Of a stretch of DNA of 64,000 nucleotides, positions 20,365-31,569 are shown in pieces. This DNA is from Linderina pennispora (Eukaryota; Kickxellomycota; Kickxellomycetes; Kickxellales; Kickxellaceae), in assembly GCF_002104995.1 (NCBI RefSeq), contig NW_024468249.1, positions 1,116,001 to 1,180,000 on the forward strand. Direction: 5' to 3'. The position numbers were made by a program, and so were the translations under genes. The notes under the pieces were generated by a model. The model worked only from the letters and a program-made list of their open reading frames with translations, was not told the origin of the DNA and did no database searches. Positions within the stretch are counted from its first letter, which is position 1. The number at the start of each line of letters is the position of its first letter.

Positions 20365-20543
20365 GCACGATGGCATGATCCAGATATTCTGGTCACACCA
20401 AATCCTTGAATCTTGGGATGAATAGAGATGGGTCTTGGAATTTGTGAGCGCATCCACTTCCACTCTTATCAAGCGAGTAAATATATACATGCCAGCATGC
20501 TGACAATGTCCAAAGAGGTATTAAATGTGTATTGATTGTATAT

Positions 20544-21206
20544 CTACTTGGAACTCGGTGTTGCACTGCTCTTTGCACCTTTCGACTTTTTGCTCTTTTT
20601 TGACTTTTTCTGAAAGTTTCTCCAGCTGCTAACTCTCTCCTCACGTTTGTCCTCCCATGCCTTCTCCTCGTCTCGCTTCCTCTTCTTCTCCTTGACTTCC
20701 TCTTCCCTCTTGCTCGCTGCCGCGCCCTCTGCTGCCATTTCCTGCTTCACCCTCTGGCGCCTCCGCCATTCAATATCAACCATGATCGCACGGTACTTTT
20801 CCATTGCTGCCTTTTCAAACTCCTTCGACACGACATCGAATTCCTGGCGCTTTCCGGATTCCACCTCCTTGGTCCATTCGACAGCAAGTTCACGTTTCGC
20901 TTCGTCGACCATTGTGAGAATGGATTTGCGCTTTTCGTCGTCCATCAGCTCTGTTTCTGCCTTTTTAAGACGCTCAAACGCCTCGCGGGCATTGGCATGG
21001 GTGGTTTTGTCTGGGTGAATGAGACGGGATTTAGAGCGGTATGCGAGCTTCACGTCCTGGGGCGTGCAGGTTAGTGGGAGAGAGAGGATGGCAAAGGGAT
21101 CGAGCATACTGAGTGACATTATGCGCTCTACTTCTGTTTGACGCGACAGCTGGGTCTCCTCGTGCTTGAGCAGGCGCTCAACGTCGTTGGCCTCGTGTAC
21201 TGACAT
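20544..21206 (-). CDS. DNAJC8/Spf31-like J-domain protein
   Basis: A 220-residue protein with a J domain (about residues 35-95: LDPFAILSLP, then LAYRSKSRLIHPDKTTHANA with the HPD motif). A long, highly charged helical C terminus follows (EVKEKKRKRDEEKAWEDKRE) and ends in a Lys/Ser-rich tail. This layout, with an N-terminal extension before the J domain, matches DNAJC8 and fission yeast Spf31, which are associated with the spliceosome. It would stimulate Hsp70 in splicing complexes in the nucleus. The frame is intact. A TATA-like element lies about 60 bases upstream, reading right to left. Confidence 0.85.
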   Translation of the reverse strand: MSVHEANDVERLLKHEETQLSRQTEVERIMSLSMLDPFAILSLPLTCTPQDVKLAYRSKSRLIHPDKTTHANAREAFERLKKAETELMDDEKRKSILTMVDEAKRELAVEWTKEVESGKRQEFDVVSKEFEKAAMEKYRAIMVDIEWRRRQRVKQEMAAEGAAASKREEEVKEKKRKRDEEKAWEDKREERVSSWRNFQKKSKKSKKSKGAKSSATPSSK

Positions 21207-21262
21207 GGTGGGTGGTGGTGGCGATACGATGAAATAATGGCAGAGTAAAGTTCCAGCCTCAC

Positions 21263-21273
21263 TTTTATATATA
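21263..21273 (-). promoter_or_regulatory. TATA-like element, DNAJC8-like gene
   Basis: On the minus strand this reads TATATATAAAA, about 60 bases before the DNAJC8-like ATG. On the plus strand a TATAATA near 21,310 could serve the PalA/RIM20-like gene, whose ATG is about 115 bases further. Confidence 0.5.
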
Positions 21274-21425
21274 GTAAACGCTAGCTAGACTCACGCTGAT
21301 TATGGCTCGATATAATACCAACCCTACGTCACCAACCAGCAGTCGCCCTTCTTTTTGCCAAGCTTTTGTTTTTCACTTCACTGCTTCCTCCAAACTTCCT
21401 CCTCATTCTAACTCCCCTGTCAGCA

Positions 21426-23971
21426 ATGTTCCTGTTCAGACAAGCGGCTGTTGACAAGGACAGCAACGACAATTCAACGCTCCTGTGCGTTAAATTCAAG
21501 ACGACGGACAAGTCCGTCTACAGCAAGGCACTTGCTGAGTACATTTCCTCGTCATACGCAGAACCGCCAGAGGCGTACCGCGACGACCTGCGGGTTTTGG
21601 ACGAGCTGCGTGAGGCAGCAGCAGCAACATTTGACGTGAATTCCAACGTGCTCAAGCGCAATATCAGGTAGGCATATAGCTACTGGTTGGTGGTGGCATA
21701 AGAATGCCCACATACTCAAGTTTGCCGAGCTTTGTAGGTACTACGGACAGTTGTCGTTTATCTTGACAAAGTTTCCGGCCGACGCCAACATCAACTTTAT
21801 GTGGAGCAGCGCATTTGACCCTGAGTCAGGAGGTAAGCACACAAGTCGGCAAATGGGTCTAGAGCCAGTCGCACAGACATACTCATGCATCCCTGGTATT
21901 TTTGGTAGCATCCGGCAAGGACCTGTACTTTGAGCGGGCCTCGGTCCTGTTCAACATCGGTGCGTTCTACTCTCAGCTCGGCTGCCGCGAGAGCCGCAAC
22001 GACAAGGACAGCCTGACCCGTGCCTTTGGCCACTTCCAGAACGCAGCAGGCGTCTTCAATCTCCTGCGCTCCAAGATTGTCAGCGAGTGCCGTACACAGC
22101 TGACCACCGACCTGTCCTCGTACATGCTGACCACGCTCGAAAATCTGATGCTCTGCCAGGCGCAAGAGTGCGTGTGGCAGCGCTCGGTCCTGACGCACAT
22201 GAAGGATGCAAATGTTGCGAGGATTGCCATGCAGGTAGTCGAGTTTTACGATGCGGCGATTGAGAGTGGGTCGCAGGGGTCGCTAACAAGCACGATTCCG
22301 GCGAGCTGGGTGGATCACTTCAAGATCAAGAGGCTGTTCTTCCTTGCGGAAGCACAAACGAAGAAGGCCAACGAGTGTCTAGCTGGCGCGCATTACGGAG
22401 AGGAGGTCGCTAGGCTGCAGGCAGCGCAGGAACTGTGCAATCAGGCGCAAGAGCTCGTGAACTACGACCAGCGGTGGGCGAAGCACATTCGGCCGGTGAT
22501 CGTCGATGCGCTCAAGGCACAGCAGGAGTTTGTTAGTACCAGCAGGACACGGGCAGAGCGGGATAACGATGTTATTTACCTCGATCCGGTTCCGGCTGTC
22601 ACTTCGCTGGCGCCTGTCACGCCGTACAAACTGGCAATGCCAAAGTGCCCCGAGATCATCGAGAACCCAGGAGCGTTCCTGGGAGAGGAGGAGCTGGGCA
22701 CGCCGCTGTTCAAGGGCCTGGTGCCATTTGTGATCCACCAGGCTGCGAGTCTGTACGAGGACCGCAAGGACCAGCTGATTTCCAAGGACATTGTGGCAGT
22801 CCTGGATGAGCTTACGGCGGACTGCGAGTCAGTATTGGCATCACTCAACCTGCCCAATGCGCTGGAGGCGATTCAGAAGCCGATCGGTTTGCCACCAAGC
22901 GTTCTGGTGGGCGCCGACGAGATACGGTCGGACGGTGGATATATCGGACTCAAGCGCCTGCTGGACAATGCGTTAAAGTCGAACCAGTCAGCTACGGCGC
23001 TGGTTGATGCATCCGAAAAGGCACTGGACGACGAGATGCGTGAGGATGCACAAGTGCGACTCGGTGCAGCTCCAGGCTCTGAGCGTGCCAAACGTGTGGA
23101 GTCAACGGAGCTGACGAATACGTTCCGCAGCGAGATCCAAAAGTACCGCGGGATCGTGGAGAAGGCACGCGAGAGCGACGCAGCTCTGCAGTCGCAGGTG
23201 GAGGCGTGGAGCAAGTTCTTTATGCTGCTGAGTTCGTCGCGCGACGAGATCGAACGGCAAGTGCCGTCTACCACAGCAAACCCGCTGACGGACCCGCACC
23301 ATAGCCAGATCATTGCGCGCCTGCAGCAGTACATGGGCGAGGTATCGATTATGCGGCGCGAGCGGCTCAAGTCCATTGAGAAGCTGAAGCGTCTTGCCAG
23401 CGAGGACGATGTGGCACCAGTCCTCAATGAGGAGATGCAGAGGTTGGCAGCACAGTCATCGACACCGATCCTCAAATTCGAGCTCCACCAGTTCGAGGAC
23501 CTGTTTGCGGAGCGGCTCGACAAGTACACCTCCTGGAAAGTGTATATCGAGGAGGAGCGTGAAGCACAGAGCGAGCTTCTGGATAGCATTCGCGAGGCGA
23601 ACCAGGCGTTTATTGCGGCACGGTCGACGCATCCGCTGTTGCAGCAGCGCGAGAAGGCGCTGGTGAACTTGGAGACTGCGATCAAGAGATACCGGGAGGC
23701 GTCGTTCAATCTGCACGACGGAGCACGGTTCTATGCGTCGCTCGAGGCCGATTTGAACAAACTGAAGGAAGGGTGCCTGGACTTTGCCATGGCCAGGCAT
23801 ATCGACGCGCAGGACCTGATGGGGATCAGCCAGTCGGATATGCCATCGGATATATCCCAGGCACCGTACGATGCGAGCACCGCGCCTAGCGCGCCTAGTG
23901 CGCCGCCCAACAGCAGCCAGGGCGGGACATGGGACCCGACCATGCCGCTAAGATATGCGCCATCGAAATGA
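21426..23971 (+). CDS. RIM20: PalA/Rim20 (ALIX family) BRO1-V domain protein, three exons
   Basis: Exons 21426-21667, 21738-21832 and 21909-23971 join in frame to 799 residues, close to Aspergillus PalA (about 800). Introns of 70 and 76 bases have GTAGGC/TAG and GTAAGC/TAG ends. The BRO1 domain (about residues 1-370) includes LAEYISSSYAEPP and FERASVLFNIGAFYSQLG. The V domain follows (ALEAIQKPIGLPPSVLVG and ELHQFEDLFAERL), and the C terminus is a short Pro/Ser-rich tail rather than the long Pro-rich region of animal ALIX. The EAIQKPIGLPP segment is closest to PalA. PalA/Rim20 binds Snf7 on endosomes and YPXL/I motifs of PacC/Rim101 to trigger its cleavage in ambient pH signalling. Bro1 is the alternative name. 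The 3' end converges on DUS1. Confidence 0.85.
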
Positions 23972-24014
23972 GTAGGGTAGTATTTTATGTGCTTAAAGGA
24001 AAACGATAAATACA

Positions 24015-25268
24015 CTATGCAGCAGCGACCTTTTGCCGCTTGGCATTGGAATCAGCCTCCTCGACATCCTCGCGAGCGGTCTTCTTGGATTCTTCGGGCT
24101 TGGCTGGGCTAGCCTTGGCCTCGTTCAGCAGCCGCTTTGACTGCGAGTGCTCCTTGTCGTGCTCGAAGCGCAATGCGGGCTGGCAGATCCAGTGAGGGTA
24201 CTTTTTGTACCCAAACTCATCGGCCACGACGCTCCCGGGCTCGAACTTGCCCTCCTTCTCCTCGTCCTCCATCAGCCGCTTCTTCATAGCGCCCACAAAC
24301 TGCTCGACCTCCTCAGGAGTGCGCGCCTGCGCCAACTGCTGCCTGAGGTCAGTGTGTATCGGCAGGCTGTACCGGAACAGCTTGAACAGGTGGCCACGCA
24401 CAAACGAGTTCTTGGTCGGCACCTGTTTGCAGATCTCGATATACTCCTCGGCCATCTGCCACGTCGGCAGGACCTTGCCTGAGAACAACGCCGGGTTGTA
24501 CAGGTTGGTCTCGGCCGACATGACGCCGTCGACGCCGGTCGCATCAATGCACTTCTGGATGTCCTCATGGTACAGGATATTGCCGTTGGCAAACACCGGC
24601 ACGCTGACTGCCTCCTTGACGGCCTTGATCTTGTCCCAGTCCGCCAGACCTGTCTTGTGGCCCTTCTGCTCGCGCAGGCGGCCGTGCACACAGATGATCT
24701 GGGCGCCGGCAGCCTCGACCATCTTTGCATACGCGATGGTCTTTTCGAGTTCGGGGTAGACGCGGATCTTTGCGGTCACAGGGATCTCCAGGTTCTCGTG
24801 CAGCTTGCGGATCAGCTTGCTGACCAGATCCCAGTCCTCCATCAAGAACGACCCGTAGTGGCCACGCTTGGCAATGTGCTGCGGACAGCCCAGGTTCAGG
24901 TCCACGGCATCAGCCTCGCCCACCACCAGCCTGGCTGCCGCCAGCAGCGCGTCAGGCTCGTTGGCGCAGAACTGCACAATCACAGGCTTGTCTGTCTCGT
25001 TTGTCTGCCACTGCTCGTCGCGGTACTTTGACGACTTGGCGTCCGAGAACATCTTTGCGTGGAACATGGGCGTGTAGCAGAGGTCGGCTCCGTAGCGCCG
25101 CGAGAGCATGCGCCAGGCAAGCTCTGACTGGTCGACCATGGGGGCCACGATGTGCTTGGGGCTGCCCATGGCGCGGAACAGGTCGTAGCCGCGCAGGCGC
25201 TCGGGGAACTTGGCCTTGATCTCGTCCTCGGTAAGAGTGAAATGCGCGGGCCTCTCGGTCTGTGTCAT
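24015..25268 (-). CDS. DUS1: tRNA-dihydrouridine(16/17) synthase Dus1
   Basis: A 417-residue flavin-dependent enzyme that reduces U16/U17 of tRNA to dihydrouridine using NAD(P)H. Family motifs are IVAPMVDQSELAWR (FMN site), VDLNLGCPQHIAKRGHYGSF with the catalytic Cys, VTAKIRVY, IICVHGRLREQKG, PVFANGNI and DGVMSAETNLYNP. A Lys/Glu-rich C-terminal tail ends in AKRQKVAAA (possible nuclear signal). The first ATG in frame is at 25,268. An open extension to 25,400 lacks an ATG and looks like leader sequence. It converges on the PalA/RIM20-like gene with 43 bases between stops and diverges from ADE12. Confidence 0.93.
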   Translation of the reverse strand: MTQTERPAHFTLTEDEIKAKFPERLRGYDLFRAMGSPKHIVAPMVDQSELAWRMLSRRYGADLCYTPMFHAKMFSDAKSSKYRDEQWQTNETDKPVIVQFCANEPDALLAAARLVVGEADAVDLNLGCPQHIAKRGHYGSFLMEDWDLVSKLIRKLHENLEIPVTAKIRVYPELEKTIAYAKMVEAAGAQIICVHGRLREQKGHKTGLADWDKIKAVKEAVSVPVFANGNILYHEDIQKCIDATGVDGVMSAETNLYNPALFSGKVLPTWQMAEEYIEICKQVPTKNSFVRGHLFKLFRYSLPIHTDLRQQLAQARTPEEVEQFVGAMKKRLMEDEEKEGKFEPGSVVADEFGYKKYPHWICQPALRFEHDKEHSQSKRLLNEAKASPAKPEESKKTAREDVEEADSNAKRQKVAAA

Positions 25269-25696
25269 GGCTGGCGTACCTTTGCGTAGTATCGACGGTG
25301 AGCGGCTGGCTGCGGGAAGAAGGAAACTGAGAGTGGAGCGTAGGAAATTCAACGTGTCTAGAGTATAGGCGGCCGGCAGTCTGAAGCAGAAGAAAAGCAA
25401 GATTTAGAGGCTGCGTTTCTGCGATCGCTGCATTTTTTTTGGGCGCAACCTTGGCCAGGACTGCGGCTCGGCTCGGATGCAGCTTGCGTGACTCTGCGGG
25501 AAGCGGCGAATACTGGCAGATGAAAAATCTGCAGAAAAAAATGTCGCCCCAAACGGCGTGGTGCCAGCAGCCTGCCGATTGGCCCCTGCCAGCCCGGTGG
25601 GGCGCTTTATCTCTGTGGACCAGGGGGGCGAAGAGCTGCTGATTTGCCCGAGCGGGGGTCTAGCTTCTGTGCCATGTCTCAAAGCCGGGGGTGGGG
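25269..25696. other. divergent DUS1-ADE12 upstream region
   Basis: No gene seen. The ADE12 TATA box follows at 25,697. On the minus strand a pyrimidine-rich TTTTCTTCTGCTTCAG at about 25,382-25,397 resembles a 3' splice site, so DUS1 may have a leader intron. Confidence 0.4.
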
Positions 25697-25704
25697 TATA
25701 AAAG
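25697..25704 (+). promoter_or_regulatory. TATA box, ADE12
   Basis: TATAAAAG in a G-rich context, about 270 bases before the ATG. This distance is accounted for by a leader containing a short upstream reading frame and a leader intron. Confidence 0.65.
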
Positions 25705-25743
25705 GACCGAGCGCCCCTCGCGCTCCCAGCGAGTAAAGAAATA

Positions 25744-25824
25744 ATGGCTCTTTTCCGTTCTGATCCATTCACTCTATTCACTTCAAGGAACCGCAGGTTT
25801 ACTAGCTTGCTCGAGATCACTTGA
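25744..25824 (+). CDS. 26-codon upstream open reading frame in the ADE12 leader
   Basis: Starts ATGGCTCTTTTCC about 45 bases after the TATA box and ends TGA at 25,824, before the leader intron. It encodes 26 residues beginning MALFRSDPF. If transcription starts 25-40 bases after the TATA box, ribosomes would meet this frame first, so it could limit ADE12 translation. No peptide family is recognised. Conservation is untested. Confidence 0.4.
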   Translation: MALFRSDPFTLFTSRNRRFTSLLEIT

Positions 25825-25870
25825 AGAAGGTCACACCACCTGCTCTAACCAAACCACACCTGTTCAAAAG

Positions 25871-25958
25871 GTAAGCAGGAGAGGCCATGTCCGATTTCCA
25901 CACGTCCAACCCCGCTCTATGCCAGAGGCATGCTAACTACTCTTGCACCACAATGTAG
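25871..25958 (+). other. ADE12 5'-leader intron
   Basis: Begins GTAAGC after caaaag and ends TAG just before caccuccca-type leader sequence (cacctccca) and the ATG at 25,968. Its 88 bases are a normal length here. The splice is inferred from signals only. Confidence 0.6.
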
Positions 25959-25967
25959 CACCTCCCA

Positions 25968-27367
25968 ATGGCTGACACCAATAAGGCTACTGTCGTCCTC
26001 GGCTCGCAGTGGGGCGACGAGGGCAAGGGCAAGCTCGCCGATCTGCTTGCCGCCGACGTCGACATTTGCGCCCGTTGCCAGGTACGTTGACCCGCTGCTC
26101 ACCTGCATGGTACCAGGCAAGGGAGCCTGTGCTGTGATAATGCTTGGCAAAGCGCACCTGTAATCACATATGACTCAACTGCAAATCAACCATTCTTTAG
26201 GGTGGCAACAACGCCGGTCACACGATCGTCGTGAACGACATCAAGTACGCCTTCCACATGCTGCCTTCCGGCCTGGTCAACCCGTCCTGCGTCTCGGTGG
26301 TTGGCTCTGGTGTGGTTCTGCACCTCCCGGGCTTCTTCAGCGAGCTTGAGGAGCTTGAGCAGAAGGGCCTGAACTGCGACGGCCGCCTGTTTGTCTCGGA
26401 CCGCTGCCACCTCGTGTTTGACCTGCACCAGATCGTCGACGGTCTCAAGGAGGTCGAGCTGGGCCGCGGCTCCATCGGCACCACGCGCAAGGGTATCGGA
26501 CCGACCTACTCCACCAAGGCGTCGCGCTCGGGCATCCGCGTCCACCACCTCTACCACTTTGACGAGTTCGAGAAGCGCTTCCGCTCGCTGGTGGCGAGCC
26601 GCCATCGCCGGTACGGCGATTTTGAGTACGACATCGAGAAGGAGCTGCAGCGGTACAGGGAGCTGGCTGAGCGCCTGCGCCCGTACGTCATTGACTCGGT
26701 CGAGTACCTGCACAACGAGCTCAAGGCCCAGAAGAAGGTGCTGATTGAGGGCGCCAACGCGCTGATGCTGGACATTGACTTTGGCACATACCCGTACGTC
26801 ACCAGCTCGAGCACCTCCGTCGGCGGTGCGTCTACCGGCCTCGGCATCCCGCCCTCGCGCATCGGCAAGGTTATTGGTGTGGCCAAGGCGTACACGACCC
26901 GTGTGGGCGGTGGTCCGTTCCCCAGCGAGCTGACCGACGAGGTCGGCCAGAAGCTGCGCGACGTGGGTGCCGAGTACGGTGTCACCACCGGCCGCCCGCG
27001 CCGCTGCGGCTGGCTGGATCTGGTGGTCCTGCGGTACTCGAACATGGTGAACGGGTACACGAGCCTGAACCTGACCAAGCTCGATGTGCTGGACGTGTTT
27101 GAGGAGATCAAGGTCGCTGTGTCGTACACCATCAACGGCCGGAATGTCACCTCGTTCCCGGCCGACCTCGACGACCTGGAGACCGCCACCGTCAACTACG
27201 TCACGCTGCCCGGATGGAACCAGGATATCAGCAAGTGCCGCAAGTTCGAGGAGCTGCCCAAGAACTGCCAGGACTACGTGCGCTTCATCGAGAAGGACCT
27301 GGGCGTGCCTGTCGAGTGGATTGGTGTCGGTGCGAGCCGTGATGCCATGATCAAGGTTGACCTCTAG
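25968..27367 (+). CDS. ADE12: adenylosuccinate synthetase
   Basis: Exons 25968-26081 and 26201-27367 give 426 residues (yeast Ade12 has 433). The 119-base intron (GTACGT..TTTAG) is phase 0. The N terminus carries [19 protein letters not shown], the GTP/IMP-binding loop with the catalytic Asp. Then come [10 protein letters not shown] (His of the active site), [37 protein letters not shown] and [12 protein letters not shown] near the C-terminal third. It makes adenylosuccinate from IMP and aspartate with GTP in the cytosol, the first committed step to AMP. The splice site falls between RCQ and GGNNAGH, which join seamlessly. Codon use is strongly GC-biased, as expected for a highly expressed gene. 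Confidence 0.96.
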
Positions 27368-28043
27368 TTCGTTTTGTTTGTTTTCTAATCACTTTCTTCT
27401 ATTGCCAATATCTGGGCACGTATGCGAACAGACGTATACTGTGTGGGATCGCTGTATGTTGTCGGGCACCGTGGCAAACCACATGTAGCTGTGCATCCAG
27501 TCGGCAGCACAGTATTTTGCATCCTATCGTGATTTGCTTGGAGCGGCTGGTTGCTTTTGGGCACAATCCGCTGCTCCGATCTCCGGCAGACCGTAGGCGC
27601 TGAAGTTCCGACTGCTTTCGGCGCAGATGCATAAACATGTATACGGGCACGACATGTAACATAGGAGGTCACATGTTGCACAAAACCTCTCCGCTGGCCG
27701 TGTGAGGCTGGGTTCCACCCCTATGGCTGAATGAAAATCAGCCTGTACTCGCCTGCCTTCCCCTGCCAAGGACTGTGACAAAGAAATCCTCTGCTGCTCG
27801 AGATTTGCAGTGCTGCTTGTCAAATGACCATCTCATTTATTCCTGGAAAAACGATAGTGCCCGCTTGCATAAGACAAGGGAAATCGCTTGTTTTCGCCCC
27901 GTTGGTGGATTGGTGCTTTATCGCTGTAGCATCTGGAGCTGGAAAAATAATGCCCTCCTCCTCTGGCTCGATGATATTGGAGCGGATAGTCCGGGTGATT
28001 GCCTCCCGTCTACGATCGCCTTCGGACACGCCTGTCCATCGCC
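27368..28043. other. intergenic region before the permease
   Basis: ADE12 3' UTR and permease upstream sequence. Small overlapping frames on the minus strand at 27,385-27,823 show no recognisable similarity. No RNA gene seen. Confidence 0.4.
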
Positions 28044-28051
28044 TATATAAA
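28044..28051 (+). promoter_or_regulatory. TATA box, amino-acid permease
   Basis: TATATAAA about 260 bases before the chosen ATG, implying a leader of roughly 230 bases. Confidence 0.5.
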
Positions 28052-28308
28052 CTCCCCTGACATTGGCTGGAGGCTGCGTGTAGTGTGAACCAAGCTCACT
28101 TATCCTGAATACCCCCGTCAAGACAAAGGCTGTTTCAAGCATCGGCTACTTCTTCTCCTGAACCCCTCGTTACTTTCATTCTTTTCCCACTGTGTGCACC
28201 AATACTTCTGCTTTTGTTAGCAGTGCTAATTTTGTCGTTTGTCTTTCTCGAAAATTACCCCACTACGCTCTAGCTCATACGCTCCGGGTTGGCCAAGCCT
28301 GTCTATCG

Positions 28309-30127
28309 ATGTTTATGGCGGAAAGATGCGGCACAGATAACTCTTTTGAATCTGCGGGTCACGATAGCAGCCCGTCCAAGATTGCTATCGTGGATGTTGT
28401 TGGTGAGGAGGCTGGGCGCGATGATGGACCCAGCAAGGACTCATCAGCCAGCGCTGGTCTGAGCCGCGGCCTCTCTGAAAGGTAAATACGATTTATTAGC
28501 TAGAGGCATGGCGGCAATAGTGCGCTCCACTTGCAGCTGCGTTTGCTTCTCCCACGTACCCGCCACCACGTGAGTCGGCTACATTATGTATTTAAGCACT
28601 TGATCACATCATTAGGCACATTGCCATGATCACGCTCGGCGGAGTCATGGGCAGCGGACTGTTCATTGGATCGGGCCAGGCCCTGAATGCTGCCGGTCCT
28701 GGCGGCTCCTTCGTCGCCTATGCAATGGTCTCCGTTGTGATCTACTTCACCATGTCGTCTCTGGGCGAGCTCGCCACATATCTTCCGATCCCGGGCTCGT
28801 TCAACGCGTATGGCGGGCGGTTCATTGATCCGGCGTTTGGCTTTGCACTGTCGTGGAACTACTGGCTGAACTGGGTCACTGTGGTTGCGTATGAGGCCGG
28901 CGCCGTGGCCATGCCGATCAGCTACTGGCTGCCGAACGTGCACTTTGCCGTGTGGGAGTGATCATGATCATGATCGTCTATGCCATCAACTCGATCTCCG
29001 TCAAGGGCTACGGCGAGGCCGAGTTCTGGTTCGCTCTGATCAAGATCCTGGCCGTGCTGATGTTCATTATTGTGGCGATTATTGTTGCATCGGGCGGGCT
29101 TGGCGGGCACCGGTACGGGTTTGAGCTGTGGCACTACAAGGAGGGCCCGTTTGTGGCCGGGTTCGGCGGTCTGATTAATACATTTATCCAGGCGGGCTTC
29201 TCGATGCAAGGATCAGAGCTGGTCGGTGTGACTGCGGCCGAGTCGCGCAACCCATCCAAGCACATTCCCCGGGCGACCCGGCAGATTTTCTTCCGCCTCG
29301 TGTTCTTCTTTGTCCTGACGATCCTGCTCATGGGCCTGGTGATCGAGTACGACGACCCGATGCTGGTCAACCAGGGCGCCGAAGCCAGCCTGATGTCGCC
29401 ATTCACGATCCTGTTCCTGAAGGCCGGGATCAAGCCTGCCGCACACATCATCAATGCGATCATGGTGATTTCCAGCATCTCGGCCTGCAGCTCCGGCATG
29501 TACGCCGCGTGCCGCACCACCCACCTGATGGCGACGCAGGGCATGGCGCCCAGGATCCTGGGCCGCACGACGCGCCGTGGTGTGCCGCTTCTCGCCCTTA
29601 CTTTCTGCATCTTGTTCACGTTCTTCCTGTGGGCGTTCAATTTCGTTGGCCAGGGAGTCGTGTTTGACTTTTTGACCGGCATCTCGGGTGTCACCGGGTA
29701 CCTGGCGTGGGCGGCGATCTGCATTGTCCACATTCGGTTCCGCATGGCGTGGAAGGTGCAGGGACACAGTCTCAGCGAGCTCCGGTACAAGGCATTTGCA
29801 TATCCGTTCGGGCCTGTGTTCTGTCTGGTACTGATTGCCGTGATTGTGTTTGGCCAGGCGTACCCGTCGTTCCAGTTTGGGTTTGACGCGGTTACGTTCT
29901 TTTCATCGTTCTTGGAACTGCCACTGTTTGCCATCTTCTATTTCGGGTGGAAGTTCTGGTTCAAGACAAAGTTCCTGTCGCTGGCCGAGATCGACCTGGT
30001 CTCAGGCGCCCGCGCCGGTGTCTCGCGCGAAGAAGAGCTGGCGATGGACCAGAGCAGCCTGAACCGGACATTCAAGGAAAGGTCATTGATTTCTTTGTCC
30101 ACATCTGCGGATAGGCCGCACGCATAA
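28309..30127 (+). CDS. YAT-family amino-acid permease (one frame break)
   Basis: Exon 1 28309-28481 encodes a soluble, Ser/Asp-rich N terminus. A 134-base intron (GTAAAT..TTAG, 28482-28615) joins to exon 2, which begins RHIAMITLGGVMGSGLFIGSG, the first transmembrane helix of the fungal amino-acid transporter (YAT/APC) family. Further family landmarks are SLGELATYLPIPGSF, FIDPAFGFALSWNYWLNW and VKGYGEAEFWFALIKI, with about 12 hydrophobic helices in all. A stop at 28,959-28,961 interrupts the frame, and restoring one G in the GGG at 28,954-28,956 continues it as GVIMIMIVYAINS. The corrected length is about 561 residues, normal for the family. It imports amino acids by H+ symport at the plasma membrane; the substrate is not determinable. 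The break is probably a consensus error. Confidence 0.88.
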
Positions 30128-31569
30128 CCTAGTGTCTGGGATAATTTTGCCTAAATATACTTCTGGGGTGAGGGCACGCGCGCCACGCAAGGTTGACTAC
30201 GTTTATCTTTAATCGTACACCGCCTGCACCACTTTGCGGCTCAATAGCGAGTTTATTTTGCTCAGTCGCGTTAGGCTTTGTGGAACCCGCTGTGGCGCAT
30301 AACCACTGGATAGCGCCCCCGGCTTTTGTCACCTCTGGAGAATCGGACGTTCTCCTGCCCCATTCAACAAATTAGCCAGCACTGGAGAAGTGGAGGCACG
30401 GCATTCCAAGGGCTTGCGCTTTCTCTTTTTGCGCTTTTCTCTTTTGCATTCTCGAGTTTATTATTCCCTTTTCAGCAACTCACAATCCTTTTTCCTATTC
30501 TTTCTCTGGCCGCCCAATATCCAGGCCAGCAAAAGCGATTGGAGCACAACCTGGCTTCTTGCAGCTCCAGCACGGTCTCTTAAAAAGGTAAGCACAGCGA
30601 GTAAGCTGCTGCGGGTCCCATTAGTCTACGCTATCCCGGAAACCGGTCCTGCCCCCATCCAAGGCGCAAACAGATGCGTGTGCAGGCTATAGCTCATGGA
30701 TCTGTATTATCCAATGCGGGTGTGTCGTAATACTGCATTCATCCAGCAGCGACAAGCCCATGGGGATAGTGCATTACTGAACCATGTGCTCATGCGGGCG
30801 GAAGCATGCTTCGGTTTTCAGCTCCCCCCCCATTCCGTCAGCCGAGGGCAGAAGTCACGCAGAAAGACTTGTTTTGGAGCTCGGTAGTAAGGGGCCGCCA
30901 GCGCAGATGAAAACAAGGGAGGGAGCTCGCAGAATGGAGGGAGGCAGAGGGCCGGTTTGCACGATGCTCTGAGGACTGGCAGACGAGAGACTGCATGTCT
31001 TTACCTTTGGCTCGTTCCCCAGCTATTTTGAGCTCAAAGGAAGCGTCCACGTTGGAGATTTGCAGCCATTCAGGCATCGGGTTCTCCAAAAAGAAGTTTT
31101 ATGTCTGCTCTTGAAAGCCGATCCTTGCCATTGACGCATTTCGTGTTCAGAAAAGCTTCACGCTTCAAGATCTCTTCAGCCGGCTGTCATTTGGAAGGTC
31201 GCAAGCAAAAAAGGGAGGGATGTGTGTGCGTTTTTATTTAGCACACGGGCATGCGTTTTTGCGAAATTTTGGATTTGTTATTATCTTCCAAGAGGGAGCT
31301 CAGAAAGCACTAATTTTTCTACACCCCTCTCTTCCTTCCTTTTTGTCGACAATTTTTATTTTTATTTCTCCCTCCTCAAGGGCCTGCTCTCCCTTTAATG
31401 TGTATGTGGCCTGCCTGCGTAGTCCCTGGGCCCATTCCCTTTTCGTGCTGTGTAACCCATGCGGGATGGAGGATGTGCGGGCAGAGATGTTTACGATATT
31501 CAGCCTCAGCACCAGGGATCACACGAGTGCAGTGAACTCGATACTAACCGCACCCATGCTCTTCTGTAG
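30128..31569. other. intergenic region and probable leader of the Sec7-PH gene
   Basis: A candidate 5' splice site (aaaaag then GTAAGC, about 30,591) and a strong branch/acceptor pair (TACTAAC at 31,542-31,548, TAG ending 31,569) suggest a leader intron of nearly 1 kb. Additional leader exons inside are possible: an ATG-led frame starts at 30,696 and short ATG-led frames lie near 31,465. No independent gene is supported. Confidence 0.35.

Noticed and set aside
25269-25400. N-terminal mitochondrial-like extension of DUS1.
   Set aside because: The open frame upstream of 25,268 has no ATG and contains a splice-acceptor-like pyrimidine tract; it is more likely leader sequence.
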